The notes: generated by a model from the sequence alone, not told the origin. 64,000 nucleotides of DNA from Thamnidium elegans (GCA_025201345.1 JAIXMG010000040.1:169078-233077), one strand, 5' to 3'; positions 44,301 to 54,671 are shown, counted from the first letter of the stretch. Numbers and translations are program-made.

Positions 44301-46264
44301 ATAGGTATTTTCACGATGCTTTCTGGAATGTTACAAAATTGTCCCGGTTTGATTTCAGCATTCTTTTTTAATGCCAATTCAATGGTTTTCATAAAATTTT
44401 CTCTCTCTTCTTTAGTTCCATAATCAGCATGTTCAGGATCGTGATTAGCGTTTTCAAACTGAATATCTTCAGACGGTTCGTCATCAGGATACTTATGAGC
44501 TACATTGGTAAGACCTATGTTTAGTTTTGGAAGGATATCGATACCCAATAACACGTCGAATTCAGTATCCAACACATCATTAAAAGCTACAACTTCAAAG
44601 CAAAATTCAAAACTGATATCATTTAAATATCTTATTCTCATAGGCTCAGTTTGTCCCAGTCTTTTAGTTGAGGAATTAGAGAGGAAGTTTAGTTCGCCTT
44701 CTAGTTTTTTTATTTTTATATTTGGGAATAAAGCATCCAAGAGGTATTTATTTATACAAGAAATGTTACTTCCAGTATCCAGTTTGCCTTTCAGTTTTCT
44801 ATCGTTGATAATAATAGGAGTAATTAGTCTCTTGAAAGGATTGAATACATCTTTATTTGGATTAGACTTACATTCGTATGTTTCGTTTTCGAAACTTTCT
44901 TCTCGAACTGCTTGCTTTCCCTTGACGTTAGCTGATACAGCTAACACAGTCTGGTTTCCAGGTCTTTTTTCAGGAAACTTCTGATAAAAAGCTTCACATA
45001 CGTGACCAGCTCTCCATCTACTTCCACATCCATGTGAACAGAAAGGAAGAGGTCTAGATCGGTTCGATCTGTACACCTTGTTTCTTGACACCGGAGTACT
45101 TGATTCAGCACGATCTTCGGTAATTTCCGTACATTCCGCACTGGTGTGAGAGTTGTTATCACCATGATACGAGCAATAGTGCAAGGCGGTTGAACTCACC
45201 CTTTTTTTATAAGGTCTTGGTCCTTCAACTTGGTTGACAAGATGTCGTTTCGACTTACTTGCTTCAAATTGTTCAGATGGGTTTCCCATCTCAGGCAGTT
45301 TATCTGTAAAGATTTCAGAGGCTGTCCAGACCTCATCATCCTTCTTCTGAGCGCCTATAACAGTCATGACATGAGTTTGCCAGTGAGCTGGTAAAGCAAT
45401 GAAATACAAATCTGCAATCATTTTGTCCTCAATGGAATAATCAGTGTTCTCAAGAGCTTGAACAAAGCGATTATCAAAATCAGAAATGGTCTCATTTGAT
45501 AACATTTTCATGGCAATCAATTCCTTGGTAGCCAGAATACGTAATTGAGCATTACCAAATTTTTTTTCCAAAACCTTTTTTGCTTCGGCCCAAGATTGAC
45601 AAACGAAGAGTTCCTTGCGCATCCAAGCCTTTAACTCATCAGGGAAAGTAATAGGGATATATTTAACCCATACCTCATCTAACTCATGGTTGGCAGATAC
45701 AACAATTTCCTCAAATGTAGAAATAAATTCTTCCACACCTTTGTAACTTTTCTTCCCTTTAAATTGAGGGTAATTTTTACCAACAAGTTGAAAAGAAGGT
45801 AAATCGTTTCGACTCAAAGTTAAACCCTTATTTCCAGTAGATGTGGTTGCCCACTTCGAATCAGCAGTTCCTTTTCCTGTTACAGGAGAACTGAGGTTCT
45901 CTACCGAGGTTAATGTTTCAATAACCTTTTGCTTGTTAGCAATTTTACTTGCCAACTCGACACAAAACTTTTCATCCGTTTCGGAATCAGCATCGCGAGA
46001 ATAAATCTCAAGGATTTTATCATCTAAAGCTTCCACTTCAGCACGCAATTTCACCAAAACTTCCTTTCGAGAAAGCTTGGGAGCAACCTTGTGGTTCGTA
46101 ACTACTGGTCCAGCAGCTTCGGCCATCTCAATATCCTCCTGAGGAACGTCGGGAAGGTTCTTCTCCATTTCAGTCCAGTTACCGGCAGGTCCATCGTTGT
46201 CTGTGACAGAGTTAGGAGCGGTAGCCTTAGCAGCAGGGGTGGTTTTTCCAGAGGTAGAAGCCAT
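41324..46264 (-). CDS. Gy1 Gag-Pol polyprotein with chromodomain, 1646 aa
   Basis: A single frame carries all retrotransposon functions, as in the Tf1/sushi-like single-ORF chromoviruses. Gag covers residues 1 to about 470, with two Cys/His clusters (CSYHGDNNSHTSAEC, CSHGCGSRWRAGHVC) that differ from the usual CCHC knuckle. The protease is KLDTGSNISC near 495. RT has RICLDLRRQNLN, FSRLDLKSAYNSF and YVDD near 820. RNase H has LETDASQYAASAVL near 970. Integrase has a zinc finger at about 1170-1215 (HTLGHFG... CIHCARH), a catalytic triad DMAGP/SDNGAEY/SGENAV near 1246, 1308 and 1343, and a GPY/F module (YDGPFHVV). The chromodomain at about 1521-1575 includes IYEVKEIRDHRGSVTDREYL and VSWVGYRERDNSWL. 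The tail is basic. No stop or frameshift. Confidence 0.95.
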   Translation of the reverse strand: MASTSGKTTPAAKATAPNSVTDNDGPAGNWTEMEKNLPDVPQEDIEMAEAAGPVVTNHKVAPKLSRKEVLVKLRAEVEALDDKILEIYSRDADSETDEKFCVELASKIANKQKVIETLTSVENLSSPVTGKGTADSKWATTSTGNKGLTLSRNDLPSFQLVGKNYPQFKGKKSYKGVEEFISTFEEIVVSANHELDEVWVKYIPITFPDELKAWMRKELFVCQSWAEAKKVLEKKFGNAQLRILATKELIAMKMLSNETISDFDNRFVQALENTDYSIEDKMIADLYFIALPAHWQTHVMTVIGAQKKDDEVWTASEIFTDKLPEMGNPSEQFEASKSKRHLVNQVEGPRPYKKRVSSTALHYCSYHGDNNSHTSAECTEITEDRAESSTPVSRNKVYRSNRSRPLPFCSHGCGSRWRAGHVCEAFYQKFPEKRPGNQTVLAVSANVKGKQAVREESFENETYECKSNPNKDVFNPFKRLITPIIINDRKLKGKLDTGSNISCINKYLLDALFPNIKIKKLEGELNFLSNSSTKRLGQTEPMRIRYLNDISFEFCFEVVAFNDVLDTEFDVLLGIDILPKLNIGLTNVAHKYPDDEPSEDIQFENANHDPEHADYGTKEERENFMKTIELALKKNAEIKPGQFCNIPESIVKIPIKKDATNCYVRQYALPYHARPEIKKQLKSWLESGVVVESKPSNKYNSPLLAIGKKDENNQITATRICLDLRRQNLNIDDSLVENFTVPNIQDIFDKVSTGKVFSRLDLKSAYNSFKVDEASQEVLSFTFDDKTYKWVGTCFGLKFVTSQFCRVMNIIFNGEAQIATYVDDCCIFSDVENHAEIVTRAIEKLTAANLKINFAKCTFFKSSIYMLGFVVGPGITKIDQRRLSNINEWPIPKSAEQVRKIMGVVSYLRNYVPKISDIAAPLDALRNDKDVLNKWTSFHTDRLNNIKQILMSKAVLHTPDMQKKMYLETDASQYAASAVLTQRDNNGRTIIIAMASTSLPSSAQNWSVNRRELFAIYYGFQRFRSLLLGHQDIEVWTDHKAITFDYTTHIPNRTIQSYMDVLSEFSFSVTYIKGINNVLPDLLSRLYPEVNYEEEVEEDDKKIKQLNRIILERRKKNPVESFKKTDKVITTDKFIYKRNIRSIDKNLNILAIKLNSPKFKDTITDYIAPPIESRHALLNDVHTLGHFGSESIVQRLHADGLHWTGIFAEAQQIVSSCIHCARHNVVRRGFHGLKSIVSAEPFAHIATDMAGPFSLTLRNNMYILIVVDICTRYIIARALPNKQSDTIANTLCQIFGDYAFPSTCLVSDNGAEYKNTLMNSITNVLGIPHRFSTAGYPQSNGSGENAVKIIVNTVRKMCGNDTSKWDMILPAAQLACNLKIRNRTGSSPFSLMFARRFPKIQDCTDPAVKATLPKKVVTVEDLIKKADYMADIVFPAIHERTNKLMEIQRKQFDKKNYLVDIPIGTTVMIRLTSRTTKLSPLYDGPFHVVTKTKYGTYVLKDEMNEMLHRDYVPSELKVVTIDEKAIEDEIYEVKEIRDHRGSVTDREYLVSWVGYRERDNSWLKADAFTDPETIRKYWVKVNELKKLEEERKAKLVSDYVSKQNKKVSKSMTKTVDTSTKPNGNKRKQPAPGYSQSHTRNLRSKRK

Positions 46265-46315
46265 TTTGTTTGTTTATTTGTTTGTTGAATAAGGTTATTA
46301 TATAATCTTAAAAAA

Positions 46316-46665
46316 TGTGGAGAAATACTTTGATTTAACACAGAAAAATTAATAAAAACAGGTGAATAAGATTAAATGTCTAATAACGTTTATTTCTTAT
46401 TTTAATTGCAAAAATCAATCCCGGTAAAAGGGATTGCTAACTATGATTTCTTATTTATAGTCTTTTGCAATAGTGGTCACACTATTGTGATTGATCGTTA
46501 CACGTAGATTTGATCTAGTGATTTTTATAGCCTGAGGATCTTGATTTCTAGATCCTGCGCTTTTTTTATATATAAGGTTCATTTTGATACCTAAGGTTTG
46601 TTATGCTTTATAATCGATGGTTCATCGATTATTATATATTTTATTTTATGTGTGATTTTACCACA
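46316..46665 (-). repeat. 5' LTR of Gy1 (family H)
   Basis: 350 bp, same sequence as the copy at 40822. The polyprotein ATG (46264) is 52 bp downstream. Confidence 0.94.
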
Positions 46666-47415
46666 GCCAGGAAAAGAAAATATAATACCAGACATTTTAT
46701 CAAGAATGGATTTCAATGCTACTAAATCAAACCCTGATATTAAACCAATGGAACCTGAATACTTATATGCTGCTTGGGATCATTTGCCTACTACTCTACG
46801 TAGTGACTGGCCTCTTTTATTAATTCCTGAAAATAGAGTTAAGGTAAAATCAATTGAAATAAAAGCTATTTTAAATAGAGAAGAAAAACACTTTCATGTT
46901 ACTGCTAATCAAGTATATCGTAAAGTTGCTATAGATGCAAATTCTGGTGTAAAGAATGTACCTTTTCTACCTTTTGCGAAACGTGCTGAAACTGTTAGCA
47001 AATATCATGAATCGTTTGGTCATGCTGGTTACAAGACAATGTTAAATATATTACTTTCTCGATTTTGGTGGCCGTCTCTTAGGTTAGATATTCAACAGTG
47101 GTTGAACACTTGTCCTCAATGTCAAATTAATAGTCGTCGCGGAAATGCTCACAGAGATGAAATGCACCCTTTGATAGATGGCATTTAGATTTCCTTGATT
47201 TACCTATGACCCTAAAAGGTAATCGCTGGTTACTAATTGGTGTGTTGCCAGAGCGGTTCCTAGCGCCTCAAAAGAAGTAGTTGCTGATTTTATTTACGAA
47301 GAAATCGTTATGAATTTTGGTGTTATGTCTGAAATTGTAACTGATCGAGGTGCCAACTTCACTAGTGCATTAGTTCAAGAATATGTCAAACGAATTGGAT
47401 CAAAATTCAAGCTAA
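46666..47415 (+). pseudogene. Gy2 pol, second part (RNase H end, integrase), frameshifted
   Basis: Continues CYKP|GKENIIPDILSRM at the GCCAG site. The integrase zinc finger reads KYHESFGHAGYKTMLNILLS and NTCPQCQIN. After EMHPLI the frame is lost (stop at about 47187), and the region of the first catalytic Asp appears only in fragments (WHLDFLDLPMTLKGNRWLLI) with a deletion near 47240-47285. The second Asp is present (EIVTDRGANFTSALV). It is then cut by the CACTG element at KLT. So integrase is damaged independently of the two insertions. Confidence 0.85.
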
Positions 47416-48844
47416 CACTGTGGCCAGATAAAGTTGTTTTTTATACTAATAACAGTAGAAGTGTTTCTAAATATGCACACTGTAAATTCGGAAACTATGA
47501 GATAGTATGGTTACTGAATTTAGTATCCATGTATACTGGATTTATTATGCAGTATATTTTCCACTGAACGCAGTAAGTTGGATACTGAAATTGAAATGGT
47601 ATCTTATATACCCTATTTAGTAGAAATTCCACTAAAAAATACGTCATGAGTCTGTTTATTCAGTAACCATTGCTCTTTATTCAGTAGCCATTGCTCTTTA
47701 TTTAGTAGCCATTATTTTTTATTCAGTAACCATTATTTTTTATTTAGTAAATTCTCTGTTTATTCAGTAACCATTGCTCTTTATTCAGTAGACATTGCTC
47801 TTTATTTAGTAGCCATTGTTTTTTATTTAGTAGCCGTTGTTCTTTATTCAGTAGCCATTTATAACAACTTACTTCTACATAATATATATGGTTAAAATCT
47901 GTTTTACATAAATAGTGTTATTATCAAACTTACAAGTAAATAAAAAGCCAAGACATATGGTTAAACGGTTTCTTCTCTGTAAATATATAAACGTTTGTAG
48001 ATATTAATAGGTGGTAAATAAAAATAACTAAAAGATGTGTACCTTAAGGTGAACCATAATAGTATTCAATGGTTAAATATCTAAAAGCAAACGAACAAAA
48101 AAAAAATTGTTTTAGCAGTGGAACAAAATAAAAAAAAAATACTTTACTTAGCGTTTAGGGATACAATAGAGGCGAATGAACTAGAGAAGAAGAAAAACAG
48201 TTATGTTCCATTTCAAGAGATTCAGTTTATTGTTACCATTGAGATTAGTCTTTTGTGTATAAAGTGAAGTAAAAGTATATATAAAAAAGGAAAAGAAAAA
48301 AGGGGGGGGGAAAGGCAAGGTCGCTTACGTCTGCGGTTGAAAAAAAAAGTCACCTTCTGCTTGGCTAAACGACCTCTTTTTTTATACGTGATTCTGAAAT
48401 TTATATGGTAAGTCTTACGTATACTGAAAAAAAGAAAGCACGAATATATGTAGTAAATCAATTTTTTTTATTATCGTAGCGTCTCTATTTGTTTTTTTTT
48501 TTTTTTTTTTTTTTGGATAACGTGGCAGTGTCTTTTTTTCTTTTTTTTTTCTTTAAATAAATTTATATATTTGTCTATATTATTTGTACTTTGATAATTA
48601 ACTTATTCCTCTATACATGTAAGTGCTAAGATCTAAACGACTATGACGCTGTAATATACCTATATGTTATAGAACATTGATATGCACCTTTTTAATATTT
48701 TAATTCCCGGGTAAAGAAAAAATCTAAATTTAGAATAAAAAAAAGGGGAAGAGTATTTTCTACTGAAAATAGCGGAATATATTCCGTATTTAGTAACTAT
48801 GTCCACTAATAACAGTATCATTTACTAAATATCTGGCCATAGTG
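47416..48844. mobile_element. CACTG-ended non-autonomous DNA transposon, copy 2, TSD TAA
   Basis: 1429 bp, nearly identical to 24768-26198 (visible differences are mostly homopolymer lengths), with CACTGTGGCCAGATA and TATCTGGCCATAGTG ends and TAA on both sides (47413-47415 and 48845-48847). Removing it restores KLTSAYHP in Gy2 integrase. Confidence 0.93.
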
Positions 48845-50079
48845 TAACTTCTGCTTACCATCCAAGAACGAATTCAAAAGTAGAGCGCTTCAATGGTGTC
48901 ATAAAACAAATGCTTCGCAAATATACCAATGGTGCTCTTCATCGTTGGGATGATTTTGTTCATGCTGCTCTTTGGGCTTGTCGAATTCGTATTCATTCTA
49001 CGACTGGTTTTAGTCCCTTTTATCTTACGTATGGTCGAGAACCCAAGTTACCCGGTGATACTCTACATCCATACATTGATGCTGCTACGTTTGAAGACCC
49101 TCGTACCATTGCTGATATTACTTCTCGTGAATTGGCTAATCTAGGTCAACATCGTGCTGCTGCCGAATTTAGGCTAAAAGCAATGGCTGAAAAAGACAAA
49201 GTACGTTGGGATGCAGCTATTAAGAAACTTACATTTGAACTAGGTGATATGGTTATGTTAACTCATGAAGGTCGTTATGGTTTAGAACCTCAGTTTAAAG
49301 GACCTTTTATTGTGGTAGATGTCTTCCCTGATTACGGTACTTACAAGTTACAAACTTTAGCTGGTGAACCTTTGAAATCACTTGTTCATGTTGATAGACT
49401 TCGTCCTGCTCGTGGTGACCGTCCTTCCGAACCTTGGTATGACCCTACAGCTGCCCGTCGTGAATATAACGAAGCTATGAAGAATACCCCGGTTCCTTTA
49501 CGTGATGATCATGTAGATCCTGTACTACCTTCGCTGTCTAGTGGTAATACCAATGATGCTCCGATTACTACGCCTATTGATGTCACACACAATATTGATC
49601 CTAGTATTATTGAAGAAGACCTTACTATGCCTCTTGCTGATACCATTAATGATACTCAAGTTATAGACCATCCATTTAAAGAATCTTTTGACAAGCCTAT
49701 TAGTGCTAGTCCCATTAGTGTATCCCCTTTACTTCCAGAATTATCTGTACCTGAAGACGTTGAAATGCCTATTCTCATGCCTCCACCCGATAACCCAGAA
49801 TTTTTTCCCCGTCCGCCCAGTCCAATTGTACCTACCAGTGTTCAGGGTCGAACACAAGGCTTGAAAGGGGGTAATGTCAACCTGAAAATCGCTGATGGTT
49901 TGGATGTCCCGGAACTCAACAGTTCGGTCCGAAACAATCCGGCTGGTACGACTACAGCCGAAGACCCTATGGACATCCCAGTTGATATCGAGCTCAGACT
50001 CAAGAAGACTAAGATCCAGAAAAGGAAGTTTGTGCCATCCGTTAGGAATTACGTAAGAAGGAAAAAGGCTAAGCAATAA
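48845..50079 (+). pseudogene. Gy2 pol, third part (integrase end), running into the 3' LTR
   Basis: Integrase from SAYHPRTNSKVERFNGVI (catalytic Glu in VERFN) through the GPY/F-like module (EPQFKGPFIVVDVFPDYGTY) to a Pro/Asp-rich extension. No chromodomain. The frame passes through the polypurine tract (aaaggggg, 49864-49871) and continues about 200 bp into the 3' LTR, ending with a basic tail (LKKTKIQKRKFVPSVRNYVR) at the TAA near 50077. So the LTR contributes coding sequence. Confidence 0.88.
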
Positions 50080-50363
50080 TGAATAATGATCACCTCTTCA
50101 ATATCGCATATCATTACTAAAACCTTTACCGAATATTAAACGGATGCACTTATTATAAATACTTATGATTATCACACTACACATTATATATATATTTATT
50201 CCTTATTACTAATACTATTATATCGCTTAACTATAAATACCCCCACTCTATAACTAATAAAACATTATCTTCTATTTGACATAACTACTTACTTAATTGA
50301 TTAACCACTGAGAGTTGAATCAATTACATTTAAGTCACTATAAATACTATTACAAAACTTACA
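49875..50363 (+). repeat. 3' LTR of Gy2
   Basis: 489 bp, TGTCAACCTG to AACTTACA, preceded by the polypurine tract at 49864-49871. Confidence 0.92.
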
Positions 50364-50581
50364 TTTTGATACGTGGTATAGAACATTGAATGAAGATCAT
50401 AGGCTGAGACCGAAATGTTACAACACGTGATTATCACGTTTTTGGAGACTTCATACACTACAATAATTTTAGATATAGTTTTTAGAAGTATAATTTTAAT
50501 AAAATAAGCTTTTCTTTAGTAATTTTAATTTGTATAACTTGATATTCTGAGTTTTGAAGAACGAATTGAACTGGATATCTA
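50364..50581. other. degenerate sequence, probably Gy4 pol remnant
   Basis: Short frames with stops (TWYRTLNEDHRLRPK-like) joining to the Gy4 piece right of the MITE. Heavily decayed. Confidence 0.35.
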
Positions 50582-50794
50582 TGACGGATATTCATATTTG
50601 GACAATCTACAATTAATTTTTTAATCGAAGCATAAATATAATGTTGCTTCTTTATGCATAAACATGTGTTACTTTCTTGATTATTTTACAAAAATATAAA
50701 CATTACAATGTTTTTAAAATAAATATAAATCAATAAAATAATTACGGATAAACTATATATTTTTAATTAAATACGTTAGCGAATATATCCGTCC
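50582..50794. mobile_element. TA-flanked MITE, GACGGATAT ends
   Basis: 213 bp with ends TGACGGATATTC...GAATATATCCGTCC, TA at 50580-50581 and 50795-50796. Inverted, near-identical copy at 54672-54883. Confidence 0.85.
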
Positions 50795-50796
50795 TA

Positions 50797-51335
50797 GAGA
50801 ATATACTCCTTCAGAACTAAAATTAGTTTCTCAAGACGCTGTTGTTTCAAAAGAAGATATCTATGAACTTGATGCCATTGTTGACCACAAAGGTGAATAC
50901 AAGGATCGTCTTTATAAGATACGCTGGAAAAATTACTCTCCTGACCATGACAGTTGGATCCCTTTGAAAAACTTCACTGATCCTCAAGCTGTTATGACGT
51001 ACTGGAAACGTTTAAAGGGTGAAATACCTACAGAAGAGAAATCAGCACTTCAAAAATTATTTAAAACAAACAAACCAGATTCAAACACTTTTGATAAACA
51101 AGTTACAGGATCACGTCTTAAACACATTGAGACAATACTCAATGATGACATAGATGTAACGAACAAAGAATCCAGCTCCAAACCAAAAGTTGACAATCTC
51201 AAACAACATCGGAAAACTAGTTTACATACAAAACCTGTTGGGACTAACCCCACACAGGACGCATTTCGTCGTAATCCACGTCGAAAACAGCAGTTAGTGA
51301 AAGTAGCTACTGATGCCGTTCGTTTTAAAAAATAA
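50797..51335 (+). pseudogene. Ty3/gypsy Gy4 pol C-terminus with chromodomain
   Basis: The frame starts REYTPSELKLVSQDAVVSKE (the PSELK segment preceding chromodomains in Gy1 and Gy3), then a chromodomain IYELDAIVDHKGEYKDRLYK and IRWKNYSPDHDSWIPLKNF, and a long lysine-rich tail ending VKVATDAVRFKK. Everything upstream is lost or decayed, and a MITE sits at its left edge. A polypurine tract (ctagggggggagta) and the start of a family-A LTR follow, which makes Gy4 the source lineage of the family-A solo LTRs. Confidence 0.85.
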
Positions 51336-51614
51336 AAAAAATAAAAAAAAGAACACAACCACATAAAATAATAAAAAAACAATGCAAAATAAAAACAACA
51401 AATTTTTTTTTTTTTTGGAAAACCAATATGGGCTCCACATACTAAAATTAAGGACCCATATATGGTGACGTATAATTAGATACAATTAATAAAATAATAA
51501 AATACCCATATATATACAAATGCCTATATTAAATTTTTTACTCAAATACATTACACTCTCGCCTATTTGATAGCAGTTAATAATAACTCCTACAAAAATG
51601 CTAGGGGGGGAGTA
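51336..51614 (+). other. Gy4 3' untranslated region and polypurine tract
   Basis: Non-coding, A-rich. The polypurine tract gggggggagta at 51604-51614 abuts the LTR start. Confidence 0.6.
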
Positions 51615-51885
51615 TGTCGTATTTGAGGTTGATATTTATATAGAACATATAAATAATCATATTGTGAATAAAAATAAGCTTAATAATAAAAACTTCTAAT
51701 ATTTCAATAATAATGCATCCCGATACATTATTATTAAACACCGAAATCAATACGGACATTTCTAGTGAAAACGGTTCCTGATTCTGACTTAAAATATAAA
51801 ATTTTTAATCCAATAACATTAATGCGAGATAAGAGATATTGTAATAACATTGGTCTTGATCCAGAACTAGCTACTCTGGATAAAA
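51615..51885 (+). repeat. truncated 3' LTR of Gy4 (family A)
   Basis: First 271 bp of family A (TGTCGTATTTGAGG onward), ending at ctctggataaaa where the first subtelomeric core begins. It retains the uninterrupted gcatcccgatac site. Confidence 0.88.
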
Positions 51886-52185
51886 TACGGAATTATGTGG
51901 AAGATGGAGGTATTCATTCATAAATCTCTAGGGAAAGGGAGCGTAGCTTCTGGGAGATGGGGTATATAAATGGGTGCTATATGGGAGCGTAGCGACCTGG
52001 GAGCATGAGTAGCTATGGGAGCGCATAGGAGTAATATTGATGAGGTCGTGAAATCGAGATGGGGAAGGGTAAAAATTGAAAATGAGTGTAAAAGAGGGGA
52101 AATAAGATAAAATGAATAGGAGAATAAGAAAGTGAATAAGATAGGGTAAAGGAATATAATAATAAGAAAAATAAAAAAGATGTAT

Positions 52186-52238
<53 letters not shown>

Positions 52239-52400
52239 CATAAGTAGAAAAATAAATAAAATAAAATAAAAAAAAGCATAAGTAGAAAAGAGATAGGGCA
52301 GATAGGAAAATAGGACGGGCCAACAGGGATCGCCTACCCGGCGACCCAGTTGCCCCTAAAGCACCAAGGGTGTTGGTACGGGGGGTTGGTGAGTTGGGGC
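51886..52400. repeat. subtelomeric core, copy 1
   Basis: Starts tacggaattatgtggaag. It holds the gggagcgtagc minisatellite, a conserved aggtcgtgaaatcgagatgg stretch, ~45 A residues, aagcataagtagaaa repeats, then the GC-rich block caacagggatcgcctacccg onward. It diverges from the other copies after the GC-rich block (extra gtacggggggttgg). Confidence 0.85.
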
Positions 52401-52528
52401 TCCTTTCGTGAGACCTTTAAAAAATATAGTGTCTCAGAATCAATAAAAAAGTGGATAAAAAACCATAAAAAAATTTGTTTGTAGTCATAACATTTTGAAA
52501 TTCCGATTTTCACAGTCACCACGGGAAA

Positions 52529-52670
52529 TGGACTACATACACTACATCATATCAGCTACAGACACTACGGTATATTCGCTAGGGACACCACAATATATTC
52601 ACTACACACACTACTAAATATGAGCTAGAAACACTACAGTATAAAAGCTAGAAACACTACAATGATTTTT
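52529..52670. repeat. minisatellite of ~25-30 bp
   Basis: Four to six degenerate units like gctagaaacactacagtata. The single unit gggctaaaaacactacatac occurs at the equivalent place in subtelomeric units 2 and 3. Confidence 0.7.
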
Positions 52671-52831
52671 GGGTAAGGGGCTAGCGAATAATGACACACT
52701 TCAAATTATATTTAACACAATGATATACATTTAGAATTAAATACTCGACTATTCTAATATACTCAAACACTATTATCTTTATCTTTAAATTTCATTTACT
52801 CTTCGATCTTATTAAAAATCGTATATGACAA

Positions 52832-54080
52832 TATTACGAACCCAAATCGAAAGCATCATACTATTTAAGATCACTACAGTCTGCTCTTTATAGAAATAGT
52901 GTATCTGCTGCCTCGTTTATTATCACATCATTCCATTCATCGCAGTTATATTGTTATGCATTTCATTTCATTTTACTTTGAGTTTAATTTATCATTTATT
53001 TTATCATCCGTTTCTACTTTAGATTATTAATTACTATTTCGAATATTATTTTCTGTTACATTTTCTACTTATTTTACCTTTATTTTCTTTTATCCATCAA
53101 TTTATTACATTATTCAAAGTTTATCCTTAATATACCATCAGATATGTTACTCCATCTATTTATTTATTTTACAAGACCTTTTAGTCCTTTCTGATTGTAA
53201 AACCATCAATTGATAGACTTTATTAATCAACTAGAACAAAAACAACGCACTTAGTTTAGGAGGGATATCTACAACCATTACATCTTTTTTCTTTTTTGTA
53301 AATATATTTATTTATCTTATATATCCTCAATTTTTATATTTATAATATCTCCTTTATAAAATAAAATGGCTATTATAATTAATGATCATTAACATGTATC
53401 AAAAACTTCCTTATCATTAAAAAAGCTGCATTATATTTAGGGTTTAGACACACATATATATATAAATAGATTATTATTAGATATCCGTCTAGAGAGTCTA
53501 CCCTTTACATCATCTTGGAATCAAAAAGAACAAATTGTAACGACTCAAAGGAATTATATCTAAGATTACATAGCAACTTATATATTCAGAATGAATAACA
53601 TTCTCACACATCATTATAAATACTTGGAGAACAGATATAAATACAATTTCAGAGTTTATATCTGTTTAATATCCTTATTATTCCTTATACGTTTATTATT
53701 TTCTTTTAATAAACTTATATTCTATCAATCATCTTTTGTTACACTTGTAATATCAATTTACACATTCTTTTGTAATTTAAATTGGTTATTTATTCGTCCT
53801 TAACTCAGATTAGCGATACCTCCTTCGTCTCCTTCAATGATAACCTAGCTATATCTACTTATAGTTACCTTATCATTACACAAATTTATTCCTAATATCA
53901 AATTTATCTTACAAGATTCGAAGGATATCCTTTTTTATATCTTTGAATATAAATACCACGTAATTTTACTTTATAAATAAGCCTATCTCATCTTTTAGCT
54001 ATATTTTACATTCTACATATCAGTTTCTTACTTATAAATATAAAGATCCCTTGAATTATATTTTCTTTATCATATAATTC
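52832..54080 (+). repeat. degenerate LTR copy, family G, with MITE inside
   Basis: Begins near attacgaacccaaatcga and follows the 891-bp LTR at 59764-60654 up to catataattct, where a deletion joins it to the next repeat segment (aatgatttcatatttatg). Confidence 0.6.
53259..53489. mobile_element. TA-flanked MITE (GGATATC ends)
   Basis: 231 bp, GGAGGGATATC...AGATATCCGTC, between TA at 53257-53258 and 53490-53491. The intact family-G LTR shows the empty site (agtttagaaagt). Confidence 0.75.
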
Positions 54081-54086
54081 TAATGA

Positions 54087-54650
54087 TTTCATATTTATGA
54101 ATTTTTTCTCAATGTTTGAATACTTATATCATAAACTAAAAGAAAAGAATACTAGATTAAAACGTATCTTTTCAATAACAGGGTTTCCCTATAATGCTTT
54201 CTCCTAACATAACTATATCTTAATATAAAGATAACACTGTCTCTCTGAGGGACATCTATTATTTCTTAAATGGCTATCATATTAAAGATATTCATAAATA
54301 ACATTGTATTTAATTTTATAATCTAAACAAAGTGTTATCGTTTTAGATATTTCACTTAAGTATAAATAATATATCTAATAAAGAAGCCAACAGTTTCATT
54401 ATGCATGAAAAGTGATCTTTTATATATTCTTTATCTAAAATAAACTACTTTTTATAATAGTTTAAAATATCCGTCTTTACAAGTACACTTTCCCACCTAA
54501 TATCCTATATAATTAAGTATTACAAATTAAAAACTTACCTCTCTTCTGATAATTAATGTGTAAAGTATCTTCCCATCTATTGATTACTTTAATAATCGTT
54601 CCTAACAACTTATTGAGTTTTATTTAAATAAACTATATGCTGTATCCAAA
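54087..54650. repeat. subtelomeric unit segment (copy 1)
   Basis: Begins gatttcatatttatgaattt. The same segment recurs at about 57835-58400 and 61644-62220 at roughly 80-90 percent identity by eye. No coding signal. Confidence 0.75.
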
Positions 54651-54671
54651 TAATATACATATAATAGTATA

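Larger units (their letters stand above)
40822..46665 (-). mobile_element. full-length chromovirus Gy1 inserted in Gy2, TSD GCCAG
   Basis: LTRs 40822-41171 and 46316-46665, both 350 bp and identical as far as I can compare. Target duplication GCCAG at 40817-40821 and 46666-46670. A polypurine tract (ggtgggggagca on the minus strand) abuts the 3' LTR at 41172. The sequence next to the 5' LTR (ttttttaagatta) shows no TGG-type primer site, so self-priming as in Tf1-like elements is possible. One uninterrupted polyprotein lies between. Probably a recent, intact insertion. Confidence 0.94.
37298..50363 (+). mobile_element. Ty3/gypsy element Gy2 with two 489-bp LTRs, hosting two insertions
   Basis: 5' LTR 37298-37786 and 3' LTR 49875-50363 begin TGTCAACCTGAAAAT and end AAAACTTACA. 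I count about four differences between them. Gag, protease, RT, RNase H and integrase lie between in standard gypsy order. The element is interrupted by chromovirus Gy1 (40822-46665) and a CACTG element (47416-48844); without them it is about 5.8 kb. The flanks (TCTTT and TTTTG) do not form a clear duplication, so one end may have been rearranged. Confidence 0.9.

Noticed and set aside
47640..47870. Regularly spaced ~25-bp repeats resembling a CRISPR array
   Set aside because: They are degenerate direct motifs in the subterminal part of a DNA transposon in a eukaryote; spacers are not unique sequences.
53591..53803. 70-codon hydrophobic ORF in the subtelomere
   Set aside because: Lies in a degenerate LTR region, AT-rich, no conservation in the related copies at 57 and 61 kb.
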